DNA of 64,000 nt. Origin: Echiichthys vipera. Lineage: Eukaryota > Chordata > Actinopteri > Perciformes > Trachinidae. Under the pieces are notes generated by a model that ran no database searches, was not told the DNA's origin, and was given only the letters and a program-made list of their open reading frames with translations. The position numbers and the translations under genes were made by a program. The stretch's first letter is position 1. Every line of letters starts with the position of its first letter. The DNA lies in assembly GCA_963691815.1 (NCBI GenBank), contig OY829654.1, forward strand, positions 9,882,298-9,946,297. Direction: 5' to 3'. This document shows positions 12,801 through 26,320 of this stretch, piece after piece.

Positions 12801-15039
12801 TTCCCTAGGATTTCTTCTCTATTTAAATGGTTACAGGCTGCTTGTTGTTAATTTCAAATCTGTTAATTGCTGCTGTAGAATAAAAGAAAAATACAAAAAA
12901 AATACAATAAAGGCTTTTTCTAAATATCATATCTCAGAAATTTAAAGAACATATTTTAAGAATTAACAAAGTTATAAGTGCAGCAGGCGTTGGATACACA
13001 GCTCTCCCTAATTCAGAAATGGAAAGGAGGTTGACAGAATCAAGTCAAGAATGCCCAAACGAAAGCCTACAGAGAGTGGAGAATTGGACCCCAAATGTTT
13101 TTTAAAAAATCCAAATTTAACAGTTTCGGAAATGGAGGTACTTCTACAGGCAGTGAACACCAAAACAGCTGTAATGTTTAGTTAGGGATGCAAGGGGGCT
13201 TAAAAGGAAAATTCTTTAAAACGGAGTGTTTCAGACAGAGCGTGAATGCAGGTTTATTTAGACAGAAAGTAAGAGAAAAAATATAATAATAATGAAAATA
13301 ATGTGTTTTTGAACATTAAAGCATGTAGACATGTTCTAGAAGAAACCCATAATACAAGTATGGACTTGAGCATAATATGTCCCCTCTAAAGAAAAAAAAA
13401 CATATCAACTTGCAAATATGCTCTTAAAAGTTCCAAGAGGGTACTTAAATTACAGAGTGAATCATAGAAGGGAATATGATAATGTGAACTACTGCCATTC
13501 TATCCCACTCATGGCTGGCAGAACAGAAGTATTCACTCATACTAACATCTACTGTATAAGGAACAATATAACAGTTTATTGAAGCATAGACGCACACATC
13601 AAATGCAGAACTCATTTTCCTTTATCTAGTAAATAAAGTTAAACTCCATTACAAAATGGTTCCGCACAGAAAAATCCTGACCCAGCAATTCAGAGAAAAA
13701 AGGTAGAAATCTTTCCGTCTATACCTGAATAGCTTTGCAGCTCAGTGAACACATGAGGGAAAAGGGAAAGAGACAGAAGATAAGAGTAGAGGAGGGTGAC
13801 TAGAGGAAGAGAGAGCTGGAAAGAAATCGAAGACACAAGCTGGGTTCAATTTAGAGGTATCCCACAGGACACAGAGTGACCTGTATCTGCTAAAATAGAG
13901 GTCATGCAATTTTGAGTGGATACCCCTGTCTTCAGAGGATACTGAGGACCCCTGCCTTGATGTGCACATCCAGAGGAAAAAGCAAAGGGTCCCTGTAGCA
14001 TGCAGGACCCCTTCAATGACCTTACTGGTGGGTTCCTATTACAACTGCCTGACTACACCGTAGCCTCGCAATTGACACTTCACAGTAAGCTACAACACCA
14101 GCAATCAGTAAAGCTATCAAGCTCACAGGAAGTTACTATGAAGTCAGCCGTCCATAGAAACTCTACCAATTCCTTATCTTCCTGTCTTCTACTTTCGCCA
14201 GCCAAACGATGAAAAAAGCACATGAAATATTTAAAGTGAACTGTAACTGAGTGAAAACTACAGTAAGATGAAAGTGTTGATCGCTCCACACAGACTCAAC
14301 ATATAAATTAGCCTATTAAAAACAATTTGAAAAGAAATAATGAGAAGATGTCACTGACACCGTGGCTGAATAACTGTTCTCTCTGAGCAGACGGATTAAA
14401 TTGTGCAGGCATTTTGCCATCTCATCCACAATTTAGTAATTCAATGAAGAGCTGATATAAATATAATCTGAACCTTGCTTAAGATAGATCCCCACAGGAT
14501 ATTCCCACTCTATTCACTGACATGTTCTCAGTGCCTGTTACTGAAGAACAATGTGCATGTAAACCAAATTTTTTTTTTTTAAAGTATCATCAACAAACCA
14601 AAAGATAAACAAACAAACAAACAGATATACGGACAAACATGACCTTTAATTTCAACCGATTGCCCCAGAGAAACTAATGAACATTTCTGTAAACATTTGA
14701 AATTGGTGAGAGTCATTTTAATCACTCTCCACAGAGAAAACCACACATGGCAAGGAACTCAAATGAAGATAAGCATTTAATCAAGCATGACCTTGTGTTC
14801 AATCAGAGCAATGACATCCATAAAAACTACACTGACTGTTCAGGTTTGGAAGTGTAATGACAGAAATGTATCTGGAATGGCAATGAAGAGTCAAATACTT
14901 GGCAATTTGACCAAGGTAGCCAGACATCTCTAATACAAGTCCTGGTAACCCATAGGAGAAAGCTTGTATCCAGACAGTGTTTTAATGAGGTCCAGCTTTT
15001 GCACCAGGAGTTTCAAGCCGAAATCTAAGGCCTGCACGT

Positions 15040-15490
15040 AGACTGTAAAAAATAGTGGACGTAGCCACTGGGACTTCACCCGCTGGTTTGTGGACTATCG
15101 TTTTAAAGCCAGGAGATTGGCAATGACCTAAATCTTGGTATTTTGGAGCCAGAAGTGACATTTCGATGGTGCTGCATTAAGCTAAATGCTAAATGCTTGT
15201 CGATTATCAAATGGCTGAAAAAATCCTCTGGTGGACGTTGCAGTTTCCCATAAGTTACCAGCTGAGGCTAGCAATTGCTAGCTAGCGTGGTTAGTTAGCA
15301 AAGTGCAACCACTGAACACTGATCAAGACATTTTAGGCGGACAAAATGTTACAATAGCTCTGATGAAGTGAAAACACTTTGAGAGGGTCAAGACCTGTAA
15401 ATAAGTTAATGCCAATTTTAATGTACTACTTTAATGTATTAGTGTGGATATCTATTGCCAAGGCTCTATCCTGATTGACAGCCCTGCACT
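15040..15490. repeat. dispersed fish repeat
   Basis: The text beginning gtagactgtaaaaaatagtggacgtagccactggg and continuing through gtttgtggactatcg and ggagccagaagtgaca matches my memory of a repeat scattered through perciform genomes. No coding capacity is seen. The boundaries are approximate and the class (SINE or MITE) is not resolved. Confidence 0.5.
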
Positions 15491-18366
15491 ACAGCATGCC
15501 CTGCTTTATTGTTTATTTTACTACAAAATGATCATCATGCTGTATAAAAGAAGAGTTGAGATTGTGACCATAAACCCATTAGTAACATGTTTACTGAGTA
15601 AATTTATTATGTGAAAAATAGGGGCATTTTTCTATTGACTTTTTGCAACCAGTGGAGTCGCCTGCTGGAAATGAATGAGAATGCCGTTTTAAGGTACTTC
15701 TGCATTGGCCCTGAAGCTAAGTCAATTAGTATTTTTCACAGCCAGGCTGAGCTGGTGAGTGCTATAAATACATGTAAGCAAACTCACTACAACTTGAGGT
15801 CTGTCAATCTAATATCAAACACAAACTGGGGGAGGTTTCACAGGGTTTCCCACAGTGTTTTGTAGTGGAGGCACGCCACTTTATCTGAAATAAAGTGTGC
15901 CTAAGCTAATGCCAGGAGAAATAATTATATTACATTATTATTAAATTGATATATTATGAAATTTTACCCAGGTGAAGCTTCAGGGAAACTAAGCAGAAAA
16001 TATCATGTATTTAATGAGTGAGGTAAATGTTTTAGACTGTCATCTAACTACATTAATAAGAGGATTAGTTGCGTCGGAATCTGTCTGATACAGCTCAGTA
16101 TTGTACATTCGCTTTGCAGTGCTTAATCAGAGCAGCACTCTGCTGTTAGGTTCAAGTTTCTTCCTAGCCGGCTAGACTTGTATCATCACTGGAGCGCTTA
16201 CCCATTCCTCTAATCAATTTCCTGGGCTAAACTGTGTTGCAAGTCACAGTTGGAGAAGACATGCTCAGATGAGAACAATCAGTAAACTAAAGACCCTTGA
16301 CCTTTTCAAAAAAAATGCAAAGTCACATGACATGTTGGACAATTTGCAGGTGACTAGGGGTGCAATAGGGGATGAACAGTGAGTGAAGCTTTGTTTTGAG
16401 AACAAACCAACCATATTTCCCATGCAGACACTAAATTCCATTTGTATACTGCTAGACTGTGAAAAGCAGAAATGTTGATGGTTGTGGCATTACATTTAAA
16501 ACAGACTACAGATACCATGGTGAACTGGAATTTCATAAATAGTCAAGAATGACCTTTTCGTTGGATTAAACTCCATGTTATCCCTTCATATTTACTTAAA
16601 ATATCTTACTTGAAAAAAAACACTGAAAAAAAGAGTCATCACTGTTTTCAAAGAACAAATAAACGAATAAAAAAATATCCATTTCTCTTATATAATTGTA
16701 TTCAAGAGTGTACTTTTGCATAAAATCTTAACAGCAGGATCCAAGATGACACAAATTATATTTTAGTCAGAGATAAGGAGTGAATTATTGTACCACACTG
16801 CATACAATCATGCTTGTCATTATAGCGTGTATCTTGACAGTCTCTCAGGTTTATCCAATCTCGCCTTTAATTTCATTTGTTGTGGTTTTTGGTCGCTGCT
16901 TCCCTGTCTGTTACACACGCTGCCCGGTGAGTCCGCTAAGTGTTTCCACTGGTGCTCTTGCTCTGACCTGACGGTGGCATATTGCATGCAGGCATCACGC
17001 TGGGCTGCTGCTGGCGGTTGCGTGAGGCGGAGAGGATTATTCTTGACGACAGGGGCATTAAATGTGTAGCAGTCCGGTGGAGGCCTGAACTGATGCTCTC
17101 TTGTCTGTTTTGGTTCAGCACCAGTTCAGAAGCAGTCCCCTCTAAGCTGAGTGGGAGCTCACAGTACTCAGAGCGTTGTGCCGTTCATTACGGCTGAGGG
17201 TGTCACACCAGCTTAGGCCTAGTGTCCTCCCTCAACCAAAGCTTCATGCTGTACTCCTCTCTGCTTTTTAAGACTGAGTGACTAGGAATATAGTCGCTTC
17301 TCCAAAATTGGCAAATTGTCTGTGTTTGCTTTATAATGTCACACATTTGAGCCACTTCTTAAAAGTCAGCAAGGTTTATGTCTGCAAGGAGGTTTACACT
17401 GAAGCGTCTAATCCAGTATGTTGCGGCACAGAAAATATTGCCCGCTCTTGTCCTCAGGGCTCCAGTAGCAAGTCATAAATGCTGTCATTCAAACTATATG
17501 GCCATAAGAGCTGCTACAGAAGTGCATAGTTAAGGGGCTAACTCAAACTGAATAGCAGAAAAGGCGAGCCTAAATAAAATAATCTTCTTTCTTTGGTAGT
17601 TTTCCAACAGATGATACACATTGAATCATATAATAATAATGATGATAATAAAAAAACAGCCTGAATCAGTGAACCAAGGAGCAAAAAGTCCATCTTGAAA
17701 ATAGCATTGGTAAAATTGCAATTCTCCAACACATCTCAAGTCCTGCAACCTTCACGCCAGCGTAACCAAACATCAGACTGACTCTGTTTGATCTTGAAAG
17801 GGATATAAGCCTAAAGCCGTTCCTGTGTGAGATGTCCTCCTTTAAAAAGATTCTAATCTCAACCGAAATGTCTAGCAAAATAGAGGTCACGGTGCCAGAG
17901 CACTGAGCAGACAATAGCACTTGGCTGCAGACCTGAGAGGAATTCTGTGAGGATTTGTTCCTATGTGTCTCACCTGAGAGACATGGGGACATCAATGGCT
18001 GAAGGGGGCAGCAACACAAACAAGATAAATATAGACTTCCTGGAAGTATTTGTATTTTGCAACTTTGCAACTACTGTTTATTGTGGGCTTTTCTTATTAT
18101 AACAGATGTGTTTCGCTTCCATTGATAATTTGAAGGCTGATAGCATATCCATACCTTGCACGCTGCTCTTGATTCAATGAGGAGAGTACCATTCAACCCT
18201 CTAAACTCCCATCCTCTCCCTTGAATTTTGATTTTGATTGGCTTATCTAATTTTCTAGTAAATGCTTGAAATGTATTGCTGCACACCTTCTCATGAAACT
18301 ACGCAGGGGAATCATAAGAATGAGACAGAAATAAATTGTTCTGCATTGGCTTCCCTTCACCTCAAC

Positions 18367-18379
18367 ACCCCCCCCCCCC
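18367..18379. repeat. poly-C homopolymer
   Basis: A run of about 13 C residues directly followed by CTTTTC. Such runs are prone to sequencing and assembly length errors. Confidence 0.9.
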
Positions 18380-21300
18380 TTTTCAAGATTAAAGTTTCCG
18401 AACAGCAAGTTGTATCCTCAATCATTTCCACCAGAAGTAAAATAAAGTGTGTACCTCTTCTTGAATGAAACTGAAACTGAATTATCCCAGATTTGAACAA
18501 GGTGCAAATAATGTAAAACTGCAAAAAGTGGGTGGCAGGGGAAAATAATAATAGACACTTTATGATTATTCCTTCATGCAGTACGTGCGACTTTCAAGTG
18601 GTTTTACAGACATTTCAAGAATGCAAATGATGCCTTTGTGGAAGTCCAGTGGATATGTGAATGTGCAAAAATAAAGGGTATTAACCTAGCTACAATGAAG
18701 AGACATAGTTGTGAGTGTTGAGTGATCCCCTCCAGACATGTATTAAGACATATTCAAAAATAGCCGGCTTTTTTCCACAAATAAAAGTAGGATTTCCACA
18801 TTAAAATCATGTATGAGGCTTCTACTGCATTACAACTTCCAGAATCTGTGAATATGCACATTTAGTTTATTTATAAAATGTTCCTGCTGGACACAAGATG
18901 TCTCCTACCTTACTACAAGCCCATTCTCTGTATGTGCACTGGTTGCTTCAAGTTTCCACATCACTTGAATAAATTGAATATTGGACCAGGATTGACTTCC
19001 AAAGTAGTTGTGATGTCACAAATAATGCTCATAGGCTCGCCCTTTAAAATCAGATTTGCAATGAGCACAGAGAATCTTTCCACTTTCAGCAGATCAATGT
19101 GAAAACAGCCTTCCTGTGTCAAACTCTGAACATACATCATTCTACACAGTGAAGCCCAAGCAGGAGGAACAAGAAGAAAAAGATATCTTTGAGTTGAGGG
19201 GGACTTTAACTTTACCTTAAAGCCAATTATACTAACTTAGACTTAGACTCCCGCAAGGAAAATTAATTTCCAGTAGCTTACAAAAACACAAGGGAGGTAT
19301 AAAAAAAATACAGTATAAGATAACCAATAAACTCTTAGCTAAATAAATACAGAAAGTTTAAAAAAAAACAATAAACAGTAAACAATAAACTCTCAGTTAA
19401 ATATATATGAAGTGGATGTAAGAATACAGGTCAAATAAAACACATGGAAAATGAAATCAGATAAGTTAAATGTAGAAAAAAAGTATAAGATAAAATATGC
19501 ATGACTGTATATGACAGAAATGAAATTATTGCACTTAAGTGGTGAATTAAGTTATTGCACAAAAAAAGAAGAGTGTATGAGGTATGTATGAGTAGACTAT
19601 TAATTGCACAGTGAGTGGCTCCCACTCCTTCCCTTCTGTCCTCTTTAACAGCAATAGTTTTCAAATTTAAAGCAGCTAAACTTTATGGGGAAAACATATA
19701 ATATCGAATTAACTTAGCAGCTCTAACCTACCATACTACTGAGATTCATTAAGAGTAAAAAGTGGGAAATTAGTGCATTAAGCATGCTGAGCTAGTGCCA
19801 GAAATATGCACAGAATTGATGAGGTGTCACTTTCACTAAGAGTCACACAACTGCACCGACAAGAAGCCTCTCAGATCCTTCCCTTCCTGTCCGTCTGCTA
19901 GCAATGAGGCACAAACACTTTGATTTGCATGGTCTGCACAAAAAAGAATCGTCCTGGATTTTAGGAAAGGTTGCCTTCCTCTGTTCAACCCTCGAAAACA
20001 CTATTGGCATGCATACCAAAACACCACTGAAACAATCTTTTTTTGCTAATTCTTTCCAATTTCCTACCACCCCACCAAACTTCCACAGCTGAAACAGCAG
20101 CCCAGTGTGGTGTAATTCCTGAAATAATGTCTGTTATGATTAAATTTTGTAATAAATGACAAGACATGCTAACAACTGTAGCTGACAGCATTTATCCCCA
20201 GCAAATGCTTAGACTTACATTTTGAGATCAATTTCAAAGCCATGTTAATTAATTTAGACTGCTAGCAGCACAATGCAGGTCAGACAGGGCAAACAAGTTA
20301 CAACATCAGCCAATTAGAAACACACAAGCGATATACTGTACATTTTTTCATAACTGGGGCTTGGGAGCAAAGAGACTTGGATGGAGACGGCAACTGATGT
20401 AGCGCATCAGAACCTGCATATTGTTTGCCTTAGTAATTGCCGTACTACTTGTACAGATTCACATCTTAACCACACATTAATTAATTCCTTCATCTATTTT
20501 CTAAGATATATTGACTACACAATGTCGGTGTAAAATAATATTTAACTGTTTGTCAATGACTGATTGTCTTTTTGAATATCCTGGTCCTTAGAAATTAGCC
20601 TGTCTGGTGCCTTATCATCTGGTTGTTTTTCAGTCAATTAGCTTTCATCACTGCAGATGACTATATTTATATGGTCACAATGTGTTAATCAAAGCCATGG
20701 ATGGTTGATTTTTGCATATTAGTTTTAAGATTTGTCATGGTGTGTATTTAGGGCTAATTACTAGCAGTTATTCTCAGAAAAGAACAAGCAGTTTGTCATG
20801 TATCAATAGTGGAAACAAAAGAGATAAACTCATCAACATGTCCCCTGAGAAAAAGAGCAGGTTGGCAAATTAGTTCTGAAGCAAATGATGCAAAAAACAG
20901 TAAGTCCCTGTTAGGGAAATGCAGTATAACACATGTAAGACTTGAAATCAGTTACTATGTGTGCATAGATCATGAAGATTGTCTTGTAATTTTTCTTAGT
21001 GCATTTAGAAAATTACTCAAAAAAATACCAGAATAAATTATGCATTATCTACCATGTGCCTGTAGTAGGCAACAGTAACTCAATGCAGAATTCCTAAGGA
21101 ACATGTATTTAAAGTAAATGACCGAAGAGCTAAAAAAAAAAAAAAATGTCCATTAGGCTCTTAAGGAATGAAAAAGAAAACCACAGCAAAGGGAGTCTGT
21201 GACATTGTCAAAGCGTTTTCAGATCTGATTTTCAAGAAAGAAAATGTAAAGTGGTGTGTTATCTTCCCTAATGTGATGCAAATGTGAAATGCGAGACACC

Positions 21301-21933
21301 TTGAGCTTTCATGGCACCAATGTTAAACACTGTTTACGTTTAAATCAAGAGCCCCCTATAATGCTTTCTAAATGCAGCAGCAGTGAGGTTTTTTGAATAA
21401 GACTCAACATGCAATTGACTTTAACCTTCGATTTATGCCAACAGGGTTTTGCTTGCAGAATGAGCATTGGCAAATCCATAGTAAACAATAACTGCAAGAA
21501 GAAATAGACATTTTATAACTGTTTTGGTTTAAATGTGAAGACAGACAGAGAGTTTACTCTGTCTTTTATTCTTATATTCGACCCAAGAACACACTGTATC
21601 AATTTAAAAAAGATTTTCCTCTCCATGCAAAGCCCAGTGGCAATTAATTATCTGTTAGGGAAAGAAATTGTAATGCAGCTAAAATATTCAAATTTGAAAT
21701 CATTTCACTTAAATGATTGCAAATGTGATGTGCTCAGAAATGTGTCTGAAGTTGCACTTTAAATGTAAAACATGATAAATGTAGGAATGTAGTTTAAGTA
21801 GTTAATTACAGTTATAGTTAAAATAACGCATCTTGTTAAAAACCGTTTATGCAGTTATACTATCATGTTAATTGTCTAATTGCTGTAATCTGTGGAGGGA
21901 ATACCAGATAATTAACTAAACCTGATTATATGC

Positions 21934-21992
21934 AGTATATATATATAGATATATATATACTATATATATGCAGTATATATATATATATATAT
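21934..21992. repeat. AT-rich palindromic TATA dinucleotide array
   Basis: Tandem TA units, interrupted by GCAG twice and by a single GAT/CT break, make two similar gcagtatatatat blocks. It lies about 160 bases 3' of the camta1 CG-1 exon in gene orientation. No function is inferred. Confidence 0.85.
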
Positions 21993-22147
21993 AACCTATG
22001 CAACTTTTTGATGTTTTAAAGAGACTTTACATAATTAACAAATCTGTCTGAACTAGGCCTGAAAGAACGACGTGTCTCATGGTAAGGTACATTTTGTGAA
22101 GGGACGGATTGAGCAGAAAGTGCTATGATAAGGAGCAGTGGCCTTAC

Positions 22148-22251
22148 CTCATTAGTGTTCCACCGGTGTCTCTCCTTTGGCAGCGAGGTGCATTTTGGTA
22201 GACATTCAAGCAGCTTCTTGGGCAGGTATATTTTCAAATGTCCATGTTCAT
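22148..22251 (-). CDS. camta1: camta1 exon beginning the CG-1 domain (partial gene)
   Basis: The 104-base minus-strand exon has an acceptor gttctag before 22251 and a donor GTAAGG after 22148. Reading two bases (AT) and then 34 codons gives EHGHLKIYLPKKLLECLPKC followed by TSLPKERHRWNTNE. This is the start of the CG-1 DNA-binding domain of calmodulin-binding transcription activators, matching the CAMTA1 consensus (LPKKLLECLPKC.SLPKERHRWNTNE) better than CAMTA2, which differs around CP..P.ER. CAMTA1 is a nuclear transcription activator of large neuronal genes, with CG-1, TIG, ankyrin and IQ regions. Only the first part of CG-1 is inside this window. The exon starts in phase 1, which exactly takes the single G left by the first exon at 36823-36847 and forms an Asp codon. 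Head-to-head neighbourhood with dnajc11 agrees with human synteny. The open frame running past the donor is intronic and should be ignored. Confidence 0.93.
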
Positions 22252-25200
22252 CTAGAACAAGAGCAAGACAAAACAGAATATTTAGCCAACACTTCATACC
22301 TTACTGACTTGCTCATCTCCCTCTTTATCATCCTCTCTGCAGCAAAATGCTGACTGTAAAACAACTATCCCCATCTGAATTAGGAAATGAATTTAAGAGA
22401 GAGTAATGCATACATTTTATTTTGTGCTCGGCTAAATTATTTTACTGTGAAATGCATTCTATCAAGGGAGATCACCAGAAATTCTTCACTGTCAACTTGT
22501 AAAGGCTGTGTCTATTCATTATTTAGACACAATAAACACCCTTGAGTGATTTTAAAGTGTATGGGGAATTAGTATGAGAATCTGTGCGCTGCACGCCAGA
22601 ATGTCGTATATTATTCAGGGAAATAATTACAATTACCGGGCCTGATGCTTACATCATATTGTATGTCGTTCAATCTATAATTTACATTTCACCACCAGTT
22701 CACAACCATTATAAAACAGTAAGGTTCAAAGATGCCCACATGCATGGACGCATTCAAATGTTCATCTAATTCCATTGCTTTCTTCCTCTTCAAATATGCG
22801 GATGGCTTAATTATATATGTTTGGAAAGACATAAACATGTTAAATTTATAATATCATGAAATCATATTATAGTCATTGGTTGTTTTTTTATCAGAGCATG
22901 AGATACAGGCTTATGTGGACATCATTTAGGTCATTTAAAACTACAAAACTAGGACATTCTAAGCAAGGATGAGTTTAGATGCAAAAGGAGGAACAGGTTG
23001 AAGACAATGCTACAGTACTGGTCAAAAATAAAACAATATAGGCTGCATCAACATAAAAAAAAAAGTCTGTGTGGAGAGGGTGTATGGTTCATTTACGAGG
23101 GTGGACAGAGACTTGTATAAGACTGTCATTGAGGAAATATTTCACCCTGCATATCATCTTAAGCACAGCAAGCGACAATATGAGCTTTTCTTGTCTCTAG
23201 TTGCCACTGAAGTTCATGTTATTCCAGTCCCCCGTTCACATGGAGTGTGAACATCCAATCTTGTATATACCACACTTCACATGCCTTTACAAACTGTAAC
23301 ACTGCAAATCTTGGATTCAGAGTTACTTAATCCGGGCAATGTTCAACCATGTGCAAATAAGGTGTGTTCCCTTTTGCACTACATCCAACAATAGAAGTCA
23401 GTTCATGCACCATCAATCACAGATTGGCATAATATGCTTTCTGTGGTGGCGACATACAGTATGAACGGGTGTCCTTCTCTCTACTGGGCAGGACAGAATA
23501 TTTGAAATGGGAAAGATTCAGTCATTCCATTCCATGCCCTCAAAGACAAACCCGTGGTTTAGCTTCCTTACCTGTAAATAACTGCACACCAGACCCTTGC
23601 ATTTGCTCACAAACTCCTCTTTTCTACTCTTATTTAACTTGTATTTATTTTTTTCTTGTTTAATGTCTAACTTTAAAGTTATTAATGCATTGTCCTTCAC
23701 TCCTTGTCCTATGTTTGTTGATATTCACATGTCTTCCAATGTCCAAAGTTCAATAAAATTTCAGTCACAAAGACAAAAAAATGTCGATAAAGCTATCCAG
23801 CTCTTGTCAAAACTAGGTTAATTATAATAAAATATGTGATGGATGAAAAAAACTTGCAAATGAATGTATTATTCACTTGTAATGTGTGTGGATTGAGGGT
23901 AAATACATACTTACAAAAAGTAAAGCAAAATACTGCATTTATCTGCAATGCAATTTTGCTTGAAAATACATTACAGCTAGAAAACAACATTCTTTCATAT
24001 TTAAAGATCTGTGGGTTAGGATACCAGGGAATGGGCAAGCAAAGGCAGAGGCAGAGAAAAGCCTGAGTATGAGTGCTGACTATGGATCCCCAGGGTGGCT
24101 GATATCAGTGGTTGACTGTGAAAAAGAAAAAGTTAAACCGAAGCAAAATACCACTTTGAAGCCCATACAAATAATCCAGTAGTGCACTTAATTATGAGGA
24201 TAAAACAAGAGTGTATGTAGCTTGTTGTTCATCACAGCAAGAACAGTGCTACTGCCCAGAAAACCCCATATGGAAAATTCAATGGGAACGAATGCAGTAG
24301 GTCCACAGAGATGGAGCTGGCTTGGAGCATCTGAGTGTAAGGCGTAAGGTGGAACATCATCGCTCCCAAAGGAACGCAGGAGCAGATCTGTAGTATGTGC
24401 AATTTCCATCTGTACCTATAATTGTGCATGTAGACTTTGTTTTATATGAGCTGCACAGGTATCCGTAATCATTTGCTTCGCCCAATTAAGAATCACATAC
24501 AGCATCTGCTCCTAGGTACCACCAAAGCAGTTTCACTGACAGAACTGGAAAACACGCTGCAACTGAATGATCAGAGAGGTACCAAAGAAAAAAGTAGTTT
24601 TTATGTGTAAACACATTATTATACAGAATCAACTTATAAGCATTGCAGCTTTAAAGCAGTGCCATATATTTGTTATATTTCACTAAAAGGCTTTCAATAC
24701 TGAAGCCCACTCACAAATAGAAAATCTCACTGGATCCGCCCTCAGATACAGCAAGGGTCAGTAAAACGTCTTGGCCATCTCCCATCCTACGAAATTTGCT
24801 CTGAAGATTTGCTCTTTGCAACTGGCAGACTGCAGTAGCAGCCGATACATATGGCAAGTCTGTCACTGCACAGATTATTCTGGATTCAGTGCTGCTCTCT
24901 GGCACACCCTCCTATGACACCATTGAGACAGAGCTGAATTGGAATATTTCTCAAGTATGTTGATGATTTTTTCACAGAGTCGGGGTGGATATCTACCGTA
25001 GACTGTTCAATCTGCCAGCAGGCTAAAATATTTATATATAAAGGACAAATGCAATCAAATCCATACTTTTTTTATTATTTGCCGATTTTACAATAATTAC
25101 AACAATAATAATATGTTTTTGTGCAAAGTATTGTTGGCTCTACAACTCTCTGCCACGGCCCACTGGCGTTTGGAGACCACACATCTCAAATCAGTATTCT

Positions 25201-25984
25201 GTGCACACAAAGGGTGACACGACTGCAACATACATTTTACTTTGAAATGTCTAGTGTGAACAACCCTGCACAAGCAACATAGCAGCCTTTATAAACCATG
25301 CAGGCCTAACAAGGCTCTAACTGGGTTTCTCTTAATCCCTTAACCTTACATGGACACCTCTGAAATTGGGTTACCACCGAAACTGAGGATTCATTACTAA
25401 TGTGCACATAAAGTGAATGTAAAAGACACATGAAGACATTTGCTGAGGTTTATCTGCAAAATAGTTACTTGGATGATGCTAGGGTAAGATTTGGATCAGA
25501 TATAAACTTCCCAATAATATAATTTAGCATATGTGTGTTTACACATCAATAGTACCATATACACATGTAACTTTCTGGTGACAGTCTAAAGTTACTTTCT
25601 TAAGTGTTGCAATAATTTGCAAGATTCTTCATCTTGAATACCTTTAAATATTTGGTCAAATTGCTGGTTGAAAGTAGCCTAGAGGCCTATGTCAAGAATA
25701 ACTACCCTTACATTTCTATACAGACACATTTCAATTTAATTTGTATGATATAACAACAAAATGTTACAGGATCCTCCAATTAATCTGTCCCTGTAAATGA
25801 GTAGGCTACTCGACTCGTTCGTGACATGCATCAATATTTAAAACCCTGACTGTAGTACATATTTTATAATGTACTTTACAAGTGCAATTCATCTCAAATC
25901 TATGGTAAAGACATGCAGTGCGATCAGAATACTTTCTCCAGCACTTTTGGGTGAACAACTGTGGACTGCCTTCTATATCCATAA

Positions 25985-26320
25985 TCTCCCATTTATAAGA
26001 AAATGCTGCAGGACAACAATCCTAATCATTCAGGCAAGGCAACCAAGTTGTTTTTATGGCCCAACTGTGGAATGTTCTTGACTGGCCAAGTCAAGTCACC
26101 TGACCTCAAACCAGTCCAACTGAGCATGTGTTTCACTTACTGAAGACCAGACTGAATGCAAAAGGGTCCCAAAACAAGCAAGAAATGAATATGCAGCACA
26201 GGCCTGGCAGAACATCACCCGGGAACACGCCAAGTGTCTGTTGATGTTTATGGATCATGAATTTCAGACTGTCACTGAGCGCAAAATGATTTGCAACCAT
26301 GTATTTTATATGATAGCAGT
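25985..26320 (+). pseudogene. Tc1/mariner transposase C-terminal relic
   Basis: Plus-strand fragments in several frames resemble the DDE half of a fish Tc1-type transposase. One is LQDNNPNHSGKATK, compared with the family QDNDPKH block that holds the second catalytic Asp. Next come a DWPSQ and Pro-Thr-Glu-His segment, corresponding to DWPSQSPDLNPIEH, and LLKTRLNAKG. Then a frame with AWQNITREHAKCLLMFMDHE matches the C-terminal region. Frame changes and stops between the blocks show that it is dead. No terminal inverted repeats were recognised. It sits in camta1 intron 1. Confidence 0.65.

Larger units (their letters stand above)
1..22147 (-). other. camta1: camta1 intron downstream of the CG-1 exon (continues off the left edge)
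   Basis: About 22 kb with no recognisable coding exon on either strand. The next expected camta1 exon, which continues the CG-1 domain, was not found, so it lies beyond the window. The open frames here are short, lack family resemblance and do not fit splice sites, except for a decayed Myb/SANT-like fragment listed separately. The interval holds a terminal-inverted-repeat element near 2.2-2.75 kb, a large CA microsatellite near 6.3-6.5 kb, a dispersed repeat near 15.0-15.5 kb and an AT palindrome at 21.9 kb, each listed separately. Assignment as intron is inferred from the camta1 exon at its right end and its strand. Confidence 0.75.

Noticed and set aside
22016..22297. 93-residue minus-strand frame taken as a complete small protein
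   Set aside because: Only the middle 34 codons are the camta1 exon. The ends run through the splice acceptor and donor into intron.
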